From positions 531,796 to 595,795 of the forward strand of contig JIBW01000006.1 of the NCBI GenBank assembly GCA_012970285.1: 64,000 bases of DNA. The letters are read 5' to 3'. Source of the stretch: Bacillaceae bacterium JMAK1 (GTDB lineage: Bacteria > Bacillota > Bacilli > Bacillales > Marinococcaceae). Every line of letters starts with the position of its first letter. Within the stretch, counting starts at the first letter, position 1. Positions 36,658 to 45,182 of this stretch are shown in pieces. The position numbers and the translations under genes were made by a program. Below the pieces are notes generated by a model. The model ran no database searches. It was not told the DNA's origin and saw only the letters and a list, made by a program, of their open reading frames with translations.

Positions 36658-37132
36658 ATGAGCGACCAATCGATAATCGTACTAGGTCTTTTAACTGTAT
36701 GCCATGTTCATAGATCGGTTCATCATAGTGTTCTACAAAGTAATCTCGCTCGATTGACATCATTCTAAATCCACACTTTTGATACAGGTACAATTGTTGA
36801 GTCCCTGTACTGCCCGTAGCGATATCAATTCGATGATACCCTTCATTGAATGAACGCTCTATCGCATCTCTGACGAGCATTTCACCATAGCCGTTGCCTT
36901 GAGCATCTTCTCGGACGGCTACGTTCATGATCTCCACTGTCTGAGGTCTTGTTTCAAGAAGAACATATTCCCCAACCCATTGATTCTGATCACGTAAGCC
37001 ATAAATAAAGCCTCGCTCGACATAATTCTCCACGAGACTAAGATTAGGATCTGCTAATTGAAGTAGCGCCTTCAACGACTCATCAATCACCTCTACCGAG
37101 ACAATCCTTACATCTTCTTTATCTGTATACAT
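36656..37132 (-). CDS. GNAT-family N-acetyltransferase
   Basis: 158 residues. The acetyl-CoA binding motif A is visible as VAVREDAQGNGYGEMLVRDA. Motif B includes YLYQKCGFRMMSIERDYF, as in Bacillus YjdJ/YhfO-type proteins. Substrate unknown. The ATG at 37132 follows TTAGGA; a GTG seven codons upstream is possible. Together with the next gene it makes a tandem of two unrelated acetyltransferases. Confidence 0.88.
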   Translation of the reverse strand: MYTDKEDVRIVSVEVIDESLKALLQLADPNLSLVENYVERGFIYGLRDQNQWVGEYVLLETRPQTVEIMNVAVREDAQGNGYGEMLVRDAIERSFNEGYHRIDIATGSTGTQQLYLYQKCGFRMMSIERDYFVEHYDEPIYEHGIQLKDLVRLSIGRS

Positions 37133-37187
37133 TAATCCTAAACAACTCCACACTAACTAAGTTTCCAATCCATTAATTCTCTGACGT

Positions 37188-37652
37188 TCAGCTCTTAGAA
37201 GAACGTGCAAGAAGTGGGTATTGCATGTCGTACCCTGCTCGTTCGAACACGCCAGTCTCAACAATGTTGCCCGCGACAATAATCGTAAACAATTCATGTT
37301 CAATACGATACTGTTCAATTGCATCTAAAATACTCTCTAGCAAATTGCGGTCACGATACTCCTTTTTTAAATAAGCGGTTGTTATGATACCAATAATACG
37401 AGGTTCACGATCTGGCTCAGGGAATCCCTTAAGTATTTTCAAAGACATATGAGCGACAATCTCTTTGTCATCGATGGCTACCCATAAGTGATGATCATTG
37501 CTAAAAATCAGCTCAAATAAGTAGTTGTAACACTCTTCTTTGAAAACTGCATAACTCTCTTCATTGAGCTCGCCGTCGTCTTCTTTGGCTTTACTCCAAA
37601 GAAGACTAACCAAGTCGTTCAAATCTTCCAAAGTCGCAAATCGTATCTCCAT
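37188..37652 (-). CDS. GNAT-family N-acetyltransferase
   Basis: 154 residues with a GNAT fold: MEIRFATLEDLNDLVSLL at the start, the central strand WVAIDDKEIVAHMSL, and AYLKKEYRDRNLLESIL in the CoA-binding region, where the usual Q/RxxGxG/A loop is degenerate. GVFERAGYDMQYPLL is the typical C-terminal motif. Substrate unknown. Start preceded by ACGGGGTG. Separated by 55 bases from the next acetyltransferase. Confidence 0.8.
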   Translation of the reverse strand: MEIRFATLEDLNDLVSLLWSKAKEDDGELNEESYAVFKEECYNYLFELIFSNDHHLWVAIDDKEIVAHMSLKILKGFPEPDREPRIIGIITTAYLKKEYRDRNLLESILDAIEQYRIEHELFTIIVAGNIVETGVFERAGYDMQYPLLARSSKS

Positions 37653-37971
37653 TATTTCACACCCCGTATCCTATTTATAATCGTGTCTGGAGTGGCACAC
37701 AGCGTGAGACACGTGAAGTCGTATCGTTGTTCATCATTCATCCGATTATCTTACATTATTTTTTTAGCCAAAAGTTATTTTCTTCAAAATTGACTGAATA
37801 CGTAAATTCTTTTTTGGCATTTTCTGTCGCCTACTTTTCATCTTACTTACTCTTGGTTCATAAGTCTACCGTTGCAAGCATAAAAACATTACATTCAAAA
37901 ACAAATTCTAGAATCAAGTAATATGGTTATAGGCGATCCGATTGAAAAATGAAAAAAGTTCTATTCCAATC

Positions 37972-38000
37972 TTGCATATCTCATTCAGGCATGATATTAT
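37972..38000 (+). promoter_or_regulatory. Promoter of the tRNA-Asn/tRNA-Thr genes
   Basis: TTGCAT and TATTAT with a 17-base spacer, 28 bases before tRNA-Asn. The bases from 37653 to this point hold no gene I can support; one 7-bp inverted repeat (CGTGTCT/AGACACG, 37682-37713) is present. Confidence 0.75.
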
Positions 38001-38027
38001 ATTTTTGTGACGTAACAACATACATAT

Positions 38028-38102
38028 TCCGCAGTAGCTCAGTGGTAGAGCAACCGGCTGTTAACCGGTAGGTCGCTGGTTCGAATCCTGCCTGCGGAGC
38101 CA
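38028..38102 (+). tRNA. tRNA-Asn (GTT)
   Basis: Acceptor arm TCCGCAG pairs with CTGCGGA, discriminator G, encoded CCA. The anticodon loop CTGTTAA gives GTT, and GGTTCGAATCC is the T arm. Complete cloverleaf, 75 bases. Confidence 0.97.
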
Positions 38103-38108
38103 TTTTTT

Positions 38109-38184
38109 GCTTCCTTAGCTCAGCTGGTAGAGCGCATCCATGGTAAGGATGAGGTCACCGGTTCAAGCCCGGTAGGAAGCTCCA
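38109..38184 (+). tRNA. tRNA-Thr (GGT)
   Basis: Acceptor arm GCTTCCT pairs with AGGAAGC, discriminator T, encoded CCA. The anticodon stem CATCC/GGATG holds loop ATGGTAA, so anticodon GGT. Six bases after tRNA-Asn; same transcript. Confidence 0.97.
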
Positions 38185-38199
38185 TAATTACTTGCAACC

Positions 38200-38231
38200 A
38201 AACCCTCCACAAGATAGGGTTTTTTATTTTG
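38200..38231 (+). terminator. Terminator of the tRNA operon
   Basis: AAACCCT pairs with AGGGTTT, running into TTTTATTTT. Confidence 0.8.
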
Positions 38232-38387
38232 TCCATTTTCCAATCCATTCCACTATACCGCTCAAATACTACAAGTGACTACAAATTGATCACATCCTAA
38301 ATCTCTTTCTAAAATAATTCGGTTGTTCACCTATTCGTTTATCACCTTACCTTTCCATTTTATACTAAATAATGGAGGTGTTTATAT

Positions 38388-38663
38388 ATGTTGACTGAAA
38401 ACGTTATGCAGGTCATCTATTATACAGTCATCACCATTTCCGTCATTGTCTTTTTACTATTGTTTTTAACAAAGAGGGCAGCTACTTTGATTATAAGCGG
38501 GGTCACCTTATTTGTATTGGGAACAGGATCATATGCCTTGTTCCTATTCGCAGAAGGTGACTCCTTTGGCTACGCAGTTGCAGGATTTACTATGATATCC
38601 ATCGCTTATGTTGTAGCCACAATCGTTGTAATCATCGGTGCTATTAAAATTAACAAAACATAA
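38388..38663 (+). CDS. Small three-helix membrane protein
   Basis: 91 residues, almost entirely hydrophobic, with three predicted helices (about 8-28, 33-53, 63-86) and a Lys-rich C-terminus. It resembles the YesK-like small membrane proteins in size and layout, but I cannot assign it firmly. The ATG lies eight bases after TGGAGGTG. Monocistronic between the tRNA terminator and a convergent small gene. Confidence 0.72.
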   Translation: MLTENVMQVIYYTVITISVIVFLLLFLTKRAATLIISGVTLFVLGTGSYALFLFAEGDSFGYAVAGFTMISIAYVVATIVVIIGAIKINKT

Positions 38664-38770
38664 GTGTCTAAGTAAATTGGAATAAATTCTATCATGGATT
38701 TATACATCATTTATTTGCTTTTAAACAGTCGTGCACGAGGCTACATGATTGCCTCATTCACTTAAAAGTA

Positions 38771-38801
38771 ATGCACCTTACTTTTTAACAATAAGGTGCA
38801 T
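38771..38801 (-). terminator. Hairpin between two convergent small genes
   Basis: ATGCACCTTA and TAAGGTGCAT form a perfect 10-bp stem; on the minus strand TACTTTTAAG follows. Confidence 0.65.
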
Positions 38802-38803
38802 GC

Positions 38804-38974
38804 TTATTTCTTTTGCGTATCCCTTTTCCTTACTATAAAACCGATAAGCAATGTACTAATCACGATAGCCGCCAAAATTAAAATCCACCATTGTCCACCA
38901 TCTGTATTTACTTGTGCAATTAAAATAATACTGGCTGCTAGTAAAATTAGTATTTCATATACATTCCGCCACAT
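38804..38974 (-). CDS. Small two-helix membrane protein, unknown function
   Basis: 56 residues, too short for most gene finders. ATG at 38974 after AAAGGGG. The product opens MWRNVYEILILLAAS, has two hydrophobic stretches (about 7-21 and 29-47) separated by a polar turn (NTDGGQWW), and ends in a basic tail (VRKRDTQKK). A terminator follows the stop. No family recognised. Confidence 0.7.
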   Translation of the reverse strand: MWRNVYEILILLAASIILIAQVNTDGGQWWILILAAIVISTLLIGFIVRKRDTQKK

Positions 38975-39149
38975 CGTAAATTACCCCTTTATATTGCAAG
39001 TCATCACCGCTTTATAAAGGTGGTGTTACCGCAATATTATACATCACATACAACTGTAGCCCTTATGTACTCATTACCCTACTATGCTGATTCCCTCACT
39101 TTGATTTTAAATCTCAAACAAGGAATGTATAAATGATTCATGATCGATC

Positions 39150-39182
39150 ATAAAAAGAGAAGGTTGCCATAAAAGGCAACCT
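39150..39182 (-). terminator. Terminator of the M14 carboxypeptidase gene
   Basis: AGGTTGCC ATAAAA GGCAACCT; TCTCTTTTTA follows on the minus strand. Confidence 0.85.
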
Positions 39183-39194
39183 AGCAAAATCCTA

Positions 39195-41330
39195 TTAATG
39201 AATCGTTAATCTACCTTCAGCTGTTTTCCTCGTTTCGTTGCCGTATTGATCGGTTACCTTCACTTCAATTTCTGCACCTTGTACAGATAAATTACGTATA
39301 GCAGTCCAATACCCTACATAGTTCCCCGGTGAACTTTCCCACATCGGTAATTCAGTCGGTGATTGACTCGTAAGTGGGAGACGAATAGAGAAAACGGCAT
39401 CCAATCCCGGCTCACTATCAAACGAAATTTTGACTGATTGACCGGCAGTAAGGGACATATCCTCTGATGGCTGCAAGTTCGTAATAAGTCCTTCTTCTGG
39501 CGGTTCAACAGGCTCACCTAAATGATCGTCATCAGCATGCGGCGCACGCTTTCCACCTACACCTACTCCAATGTATGCAAATTCGTTAACCGCACCTGGT
39601 GTATTGTGAGAAAACCCTACTTTCCCTCCATACATTGTGTTTTCCGTTGTTACAACTTGCCAGTTACTCGGTTCTTCTTCACCATCTGGCCATACCTTGA
39701 GTTGCAATGCCGCAGCATCACGCTGTAACAAGACGCGATACCATTCGTCTTCAGCCACTTCAAAGTCAGGCTCTGCAATTCCAAGTGTTGTGTTAGCACC
39801 GCCACGACGCTGCATGATACGGACCGTACCATTTTCATATTCATCATTTGGAAGCTGGGCATCTGCATAAATTCCATTTTCACTACCTGGTGAACCTGAC
39901 ATATGGAAACCAAGCTCAAACACTTTATTCTGAATATGTTCTCCGCGAACTAATCCAAAGACTTCTGTACTTCCATATAATTCACCAACGACATCCGAAG
40001 TAAAACCACGCACACCTGAACGAACAGAATGTTGCAAACGTAGTGGATCATCTAAAATCGTTAGCTGGTCTTCTTCCCCTTGCCACATCGTTGACCACTG
40101 TTGAGGCATCTCACCTACGGTGTCACTTGTGAAGTCAAATTCGTGCTCAGTAGGATCACTAACTGGAGGTGTGTCTGCCCAATACTTAGGTATATCGTAA
40201 AATGCATCGCCATCCATCTCGTGAACAGAGCCATCTGTCATTGATTCTGCAATCCCCCATAACCCTGCAGTGACTTTATCAATAAGTTCCTGATCATATG
40301 GTACTTGAGGCTGTTGCCCTGCCATTTCAAATAGAACCGCACCACTTCCATTTAAGCCAAATGCACCAAGAGCAATTCCAGACAAATCAAACGTGGATGG
40401 GTACGAATAACGTGCAAGACCTGCCTCGTGTCCATCTTCAGCGTGACCATGAATTCCTTCCGCTGCTGCTAAATTGTAACGGCGGGATTTGTCTTGATCC
40501 CATTCTGGATAATCATCCACATATTTCGGGTTGTTATCTGGTCCTAACGGGGGATGGCTAAGTGCAATGGATACATCTTGATCTGTACCTTCAAGCTTTG
40601 GCGTACCCATATGGTGAAGATTTACATACGCTTCAACAATTCCGAATTCTCCTTGTAGTTCTTGATATAAATCAGCAAGTGCACGAGCTTCATTTGTTAA
40701 GTAAAAACCATAATGAGCGCTTGTCCCTGGAAGATCCGATGCTTCTGCCTCAAAATCCAGATCAGGGTGGAAGTCACGGTTAATGTCAAAACCATTACGA
40801 CTCTCATTGTGATACCATGCAGGTTCTGCTCCCTCTAGATGAGGATGGTATTCAAGAACTTCTTCCCATGAAATATCATTTTGACGTTTAACGAGTTCTG
40901 CACCATCAGGGTTTAATTTTGGAACTGCTACAATTGTTACCTCTTCTAAAATATGATCTCTATCACCACTTGCAAGTGCATCTAACATGTCAATAACCGC
41001 TTCTGTTCCAGCTTTCTCATTCCCATGTATTTCACTATCAATCAGTAAGACTTGATCACCTTCACCAATTCTAGCTGAATAAATATCACGGCCATGATGA
41101 GACTCTCCAATGATCTCTAAATCTAGTTTTCCATCACTCAACTCTTCAATTCTAAGAAGCTCTTCTACCATTTCTTCATAATTTGTCCATCGATCATCAA
41201 GCTCTTCGATCGACTGTGCACTAGGTATTTCATCTCCTTCCTCTTCTAATAAGGCGAACGATTCTTTAGGCTGAATAAGTAATGAAAAAATCAGAACAAT
41301 AAATAAAAACTTCCCAAAAATTGCTTTCAA
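39195..41330 (-). CDS. Secreted M14-family zinc carboxypeptidase with C-terminal modules
   Basis: 711 residues. A signal peptide ends near SFA at about residue 26. The M14 domain follows: SEIHGNEKAG supplies zinc ligands His and Glu, NGFDINRDFH the substrate arginine, VNLHHMG the third zinc ligand region, and VLFEMAGQ the catalytic Glu. A middle beta-sandwich (about 395-600) resembles concanavalin-like or carbohydrate-binding folds, and a last Ig-like segment ends in ETRKTAEGRLTIH. The protein is very acidic, as expected of an exoenzyme in an alkaline or saline medium. TTG start seven bases after GGAGGG. Confidence 0.88.
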   Translation of the reverse strand: MKAIFGKFLFIVLIFSLLIQPKESFALLEEEGDEIPSAQSIEELDDRWTNYEEMVEELLRIEELSDGKLDLEIIGESHHGRDIYSARIGEGDQVLLIDSEIHGNEKAGTEAVIDMLDALASGDRDHILEEVTIVAVPKLNPDGAELVKRQNDISWEEVLEYHPHLEGAEPAWYHNESRNGFDINRDFHPDLDFEAEASDLPGTSAHYGFYLTNEARALADLYQELQGEFGIVEAYVNLHHMGTPKLEGTDQDVSIALSHPPLGPDNNPKYVDDYPEWDQDKSRRYNLAAAEGIHGHAEDGHEAGLARYSYPSTFDLSGIALGAFGLNGSGAVLFEMAGQQPQVPYDQELIDKVTAGLWGIAESMTDGSVHEMDGDAFYDIPKYWADTPPVSDPTEHEFDFTSDTVGEMPQQWSTMWQGEEDQLTILDDPLRLQHSVRSGVRGFTSDVVGELYGSTEVFGLVRGEHIQNKVFELGFHMSGSPGSENGIYADAQLPNDEYENGTVRIMQRRGGANTTLGIAEPDFEVAEDEWYRVLLQRDAAALQLKVWPDGEEEPSNWQVVTTENTMYGGKVGFSHNTPGAVNEFAYIGVGVGGKRAPHADDDHLGEPVEPPEEGLITNLQPSEDMSLTAGQSVKISFDSEPGLDAVFSIRLPLTSQSPTELPMWESSPGNYVGYWTAIRNLSVQGAEIEVKVTDQYGNETRKTAEGRLTIH

Positions 41331-41504
41331 ATGAATACCCTCCTACAAAATATAGTTTGTAACTCTAATCAATTTGAATGGTAGCATAGATACAAACCTT
41401 ACTTACCTTATTATTTAGAATATACAGAAAAATAATTACTACTTCTTATCTTTTCAATAAGTTCGACGTAGGTCGTTGTTTTTCCAAGTAGTTCATTACT
41501 CATG

Positions 41505-41519
41505 TTGTGTAGTACACAA
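41505..41519. promoter_or_regulatory. 15-bp perfect dyad TTGTGTA-G-TACACAA
   Basis: A symmetrical operator-like site in the 343-base divergent region between the M14 peptidase and the symporter operon. No protein can be assigned to it from sequence. Apart from this and the promoter at 41613 I see nothing in that gap. Confidence 0.4.
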
Positions 41520-41612
41520 GCGCACTATCAAGGAACGGTCTTCCTCCTCCTTATGCTAAGATTTTTAAAACGAATAGTAATCGATCAAAATAGATTAATT
41601 TTTCTAAATATA

Positions 41613-41641
41613 TTGATTAGACAAGGAAATTGACTTACTAT
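41613..41641 (+). promoter_or_regulatory. Promoter of the symporter operon
   Basis: TTGATT and TACTAT with a 17-base spacer, 33 bases before the DUF3311-like gene. Confidence 0.55.
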
Positions 41642-41673
41642 TAAACTACTTACACTTAAGGAGGTGCACCCTT

Positions 41674-41934
41674 TTGGAAGAACACCATAAGAAACGTTCC
41701 ATCTTCACAGATCCTGGCATTATTCTATTAATGGTCATGCTTGCTCTTGCTGCATTCATCTTTATTTGGTGGCCGACTGATATTTTCGTTGGGGGTGTTT
41801 CCATCGTTGCATGGCTGCTATTCGGTTCCCACTTCATTTTATGTGGACTTTGTATTATCTACGTTGTTTGGATGGAAAAACTAGAGAAGAAGTCATCTGT
41901 TCACCAATCAAAAAATGATGACGTTCCTTTATAG
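41674..41934 (+). CDS. DUF3311-like small subunit of a sodium:solute symporter
   Basis: 86 residues with two membrane helices (about 15-32 and 38-65) and polar ends. TTG start eight bases after GGAGGTG. Small two-helix proteins of the DUF3311/YhjC kind precede SSS-family transporters in Bacillus and are thought to be accessory subunits; the assignment rests on size, topology and position. 14 bases separate it from the symporter. Confidence 0.75.
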   Translation: MEEHHKKRSIFTDPGIILLMVMLALAAFIFIWWPTDIFVGGVSIVAWLLFGSHFILCGLCIIYVVWMEKLEKKSSVHQSKNDDVPL

Positions 41935-41948
41935 AAAGGAGTGGGCCT

Positions 41949-43394
41949 ATGCAAGTCACTGAATCAATTATTATCGGAATCTTTCTCGTTGTTATGATTG
42001 TAATGGGTGTATATTATTCCAAACGTGCATTAAAGTCAGAAGATGATTACTGGACAGCTGGACGTAATATTAATAGTTTTGTTGGTGCCATTGCTTTATT
42101 TGCTGCACTAACGAGTGCCAGTTCATTAATGGGGGCTGTCGGTTCTGGTGTGGAAATGGGACTTCCTTTCCTATTCGTTTATGGATTTGGTGTTACTTGT
42201 ACATTGCCTTTTACGCTATTCCTTGTGTCTGGTCAGATCCGTCGATCTGGCGTTCGAACGGTTCCCGAATTCTTTTTGAAACGATACGGTATGAGCGTCT
42301 CCATTCTAGCTGCATTGATTGTCGTGATTGGCATGACGTTCTATATGGTGCCACAACTAACTGCATCAGGACTCATCGGCAGCTACGTTCTTGGCATTGA
42401 TTATGCTACCGCGGTCATTGTCCTCGGTTTAGGCTTTACGATTTATGCAGCTCTTGGCGGGATGTGGGCCATTACATATACCGATTTGATTCAAGGGATG
42501 ATTATTCTCGTCGGTCTTGCAGTCCTCGCCATCGTCATCTTGTTTGAACATGATGGAATTGGTAATTTATTATCAGCTGCTCTCGCTGTTGACCCAGCGT
42601 TCGGTGAAGTTACCCAGCCATGGTTGTCGTATTTCGGTCTATTCATTGCCTTTCTATGGTTCGGTGTTGTATCACCTTCCGCGGTTATGCGTAACTTTGC
42701 GTCTAAAGACGCTCGAACCGCAAGACGTTCAGCGATGGGCGCTTGCTTCTTATATGCAAGTGTATTCGTATTCGGTTTTGTCATTGCATCTGCAGGTACG
42801 AACTTAGATATGATTGGTTCACTCGACAACTCGGATATGATCTTTATATCGGTTGTTGAATACTACTTACCGCCAATTCTTGCAGGTATTATGTTCGCTG
42901 CCCTTATTAGCGCGATTATGTCTTCGGCGGACGCGATGCTTCTAGCCATTTCAGCTGGAGTTGCTCAAGACATTTATAAAGGGTTTATTAATAAAGAAGC
43001 AAGAGAGAAAACCGTCACTCGCCTCGGTTTAGTCGTGATGTTCGTCGCTTCGATCATCGGCATCGTGATTGCACTCGATCCTCCTCAGTTAATTGCAATT
43101 ATGGTCGGCTGGGTCGGTGGAGGTCTATTATCCGCCTTTGGTTTTCCAATCGTTCTCGGAATTTGGTGGAAACGTGCCAACAAAGCAGGTGCATTAGCCG
43201 GTATGCTCAGTGGTTCTCTCACGTTCTTAATACTCGTTATTACACAACCCTTTGCTTTAGTCGCTGAACCGATTATCGCCGCTCCAGTCTCTCTCGTTTT
43301 CATGGTTGTCGTAAGCTTACTAACTGAACCACCTTCTAAAGAAATTCAACAAGAAGTCGAACGCAATCACACGAACGTAAAAGACGCACTGTAG
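41949..43394 (+). CDS. Sodium:solute symporter (SSS family)
   Basis: 481 residues with about 13 helices. YWTAGRNINSFVGAIALFA is the N-terminal SSS motif, and ALISAIMSSADAMLLAISAG carries the residues of the sodium site in helix 8. Substrate unknown; related transporters take up proline, pantothenate or monocarboxylates. ATG preceded by AAAGGAG. It forms an operon with the small protein upstream and the unknown protein downstream. Confidence 0.9.
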   Translation: MQVTESIIIGIFLVVMIVMGVYYSKRALKSEDDYWTAGRNINSFVGAIALFAALTSASSLMGAVGSGVEMGLPFLFVYGFGVTCTLPFTLFLVSGQIRRSGVRTVPEFFLKRYGMSVSILAALIVVIGMTFYMVPQLTASGLIGSYVLGIDYATAVIVLGLGFTIYAALGGMWAITYTDLIQGMIILVGLAVLAIVILFEHDGIGNLLSAALAVDPAFGEVTQPWLSYFGLFIAFLWFGVVSPSAVMRNFASKDARTARRSAMGACFLYASVFVFGFVIASAGTNLDMIGSLDNSDMIFISVVEYYLPPILAGIMFAALISAIMSSADAMLLAISAGVAQDIYKGFINKEAREKTVTRLGLVVMFVASIIGIVIALDPPQLIAIMVGWVGGGLLSAFGFPIVLGIWWKRANKAGALAGMLSGSLTFLILVITQPFALVAEPIIAAPVSLVFMVVVSLLTEPPSKEIQQEVERNHTNVKDAL

Positions 43395-43410
43395 AAGAAA
43401 GAGGATTCCT

Positions 43411-43980
43411 ATGACTACCAAGACTTCAATTCAGATCATTGGTGATTCCAATCAATCGATGGACCTGACAAAGCCACTACTGAAACAAGGCCGTAAATGG
43501 TTGAAACGAAAAGTAACGATGGATGAACTAGAGCAACGAATGATCTCACAGAAGAAAATCTATCATCCGATGTGGGTTGCAAAAATGCTCATCATTGCCG
43601 AACGGAAACCCTTTCCTCCTCGGATTACCCCTAACATGGGGTTTGTTGATGCCGTTTCAGGGTACCGGGGGTTGTTCACGAATGTTCCACCCTTTCAATC
43701 GGTGAACAGTGATGGTCTAGTCGCACGACCAATCTTAAAATCGGAAGATCAACTACAGCCTTATATTCAAGACTTACAATCTCAAATAAATAAAAAATAT
43801 TTACTAAAGAAACCAAAACATGAAATTCGAGAAGTTTTCTTATCGTATCTTCCTCTGTGGGAATACACGATCAAAACCGAGTCTGGTAGCCAAACGTTCT
43901 ATTTAAATGCAAACACCGGAGAATCTGAAGAATTCCTTTCGAAGTTATGGGAAGACAATAGTTGGTTACTCAATAAATAA
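43411..43980 (+). CDS. Conserved-looking cytosolic protein of unknown function in the symporter operon
   Basis: 189 residues, no membrane segment or signal peptide. KQGRKWLKRKVTMDELEQRM is basic and helical. ITPNMGFVDAVSGYRGLFT, then YLPLWEYTIKTESGSQTFYL with NANTGES, resemble peptide-like beta strands. I do not recognise the family. It begins 16 bases after the symporter stop behind AAAGAGG and ends at a strong terminator, so it belongs to the transport operon. Confidence 0.7.
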   Translation: MTTKTSIQIIGDSNQSMDLTKPLLKQGRKWLKRKVTMDELEQRMISQKKIYHPMWVAKMLIIAERKPFPPRITPNMGFVDAVSGYRGLFTNVPPFQSVNSDGLVARPILKSEDQLQPYIQDLQSQINKKYLLKKPKHEIREVFLSYLPLWEYTIKTESGSQTFYLNANTGESEEFLSKLWEDNSWLLNK

Positions 43981-43985
43981 ATGTA

Positions 43986-44026
43986 AACAGCCCAATCCGT
44001 AATAAGGATGGGCTGTTCTTTTTTAT
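43986..44026 (+). terminator. Rho-independent terminator
   Basis: AACAGCCCAATCC and GGATGGGCTGTT with a T-run (CTTTTTTAT). Ends the symporter operon and faces the convergent dehydrogenase gene. Confidence 0.88.
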
Positions 44027-45177
44027 CGCTTCTCTAATTCATACAGCTTATCAAATACTTGGATGACTTCATCTTTTGTCCACGGCTCTGGCGCCATCGT
44101 AATAAAATAATCTTCCATTGCCCGCTCCGCTAAATGTTCGAGATCTTCAACCTTTGCCCCAACTTCTCGTAACGTAGGAATCTCAATTCGACTGATGAGT
44201 TTACGAACAGCTCGCACGGCCCGAGACCCATCCTGACTACCATCTTCTTCAGCTCCAAGAGCATCGGCAATCCGTTCCATTAATTCAGGAATGTACTTCC
44301 GCTCACGTTCCATCGTTTCTGCTAATACGAGACCGATCGTCAAACCGTGTGGCAAATGATACATTCCACCAAGAGCTTGGCCAATTGAATGCTCTGCCGT
44401 ACAGTTTGCAATATTCATCGACAATCCTGCCATCAAGCTCGCACAAGCCATATTCGAACGAGCATCATAATCAGCACCATCCTCTACCACTTTAATTAGC
44501 GCGTCACTGGCAAGTCGAATTGCTTCAAGTGCAATTGCATTTCCAATTGGTGTCCTCACGTTAGACATGATTGCAGCAATCGCTTGTGCAACAGCATCAA
44601 TCCCTGTATAAGCGGTAATTGTTTTCGGTAAATTGTACGTAAGTACGGGGTCAACGATCGCATGTTGTGCACGCAATAAGGAGTTAGCAATTCCTACTTT
44701 CACATCACGTACCTCATCTGTAATCACTGCTCCTCCTGAAACCTCAGAACCAGTCCCTGCTGTTGTAGGAACGGTTATGAGCGCAATTTCTGGACTTTGT
44801 ACAGTTTGTTCTGATTGAATAAACGTCTGTAACGATTGGCCTTGTGCGACGACTAAGCGCGCAGCTTTTGCACTATCCATAACCGAACCGCCACCAATTG
44901 CAACGATGACATCTGCGCCTGATGCTGTTAATTGCTGTGCAATTTCTTCTACATTCGAGATTGTCGGCTCTCCCGGCTCCTTCTCAGAAATTACGGCATT
45001 TAAGTTGCGAGTGGCTTCTGCAACTTGGGGAATGATTTCCATAAGTCCCCGATCAATTAAGATGAACGTACGCTCCCAACCACTCTTCGAGATTATCGTT
45101 TCCAGTTCTTGAATTTTGTCTTCCCCAAATGTGACTTGTACAGGAAGATGGTTCGTAAATGAATAAACCTTTTCCAT
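44023..45177 (-). CDS. Iron-type alcohol dehydrogenase with altered metal site
   Basis: 384 residues of the Fe-ADH fold: NAD loop IAIGGGSVMDSAK near residue 95 and VPTTAGTGSEVS near 140. The usual metal ligands are Asp, His, His, His. Here Asp194, His263 and His277 are present but the second position is Gln198 (GIDAVAQAI), and the conserved His after His263 is Gln267. Other subgroups of the family also vary here, so a different metal or substrate is likely. The ATG at 45177 follows AGAAAGG. Last gene of the operon that begins with the glutamine-synthetase-like ligase, five bases after the amidohydrolase. Confidence 0.85.
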   Translation of the reverse strand: MEKVYSFTNHLPVQVTFGEDKIQELETIISKSGWERTFILIDRGLMEIIPQVAEATRNLNAVISEKEPGEPTISNVEEIAQQLTASGADVIVAIGGGSVMDSAKAARLVVAQGQSLQTFIQSEQTVQSPEIALITVPTTAGTGSEVSGGAVITDEVRDVKVGIANSLLRAQHAIVDPVLTYNLPKTITAYTGIDAVAQAIAAIMSNVRTPIGNAIALEAIRLASDALIKVVEDGADYDARSNMACASLMAGLSMNIANCTAEHSIGQALGGMYHLPHGLTIGLVLAETMERERKYIPELMERIADALGAEEDGSQDGSRAVRAVRKLISRIEIPTLREVGAKVEDLEHLAERAMEDYFITMAPEPWTKDEVIQVFDKLYELEKR

Positions 45178-45182
45178 TACTT

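Noticed and set aside
37727..37921. A 64-codon frame MFIIHPIILHYFF on the plus strand before the tRNA genes
   Set aside because: No ribosome binding site, low-complexity hydrophobic/Lys composition, and it runs close to the tRNA promoter; probably chance.
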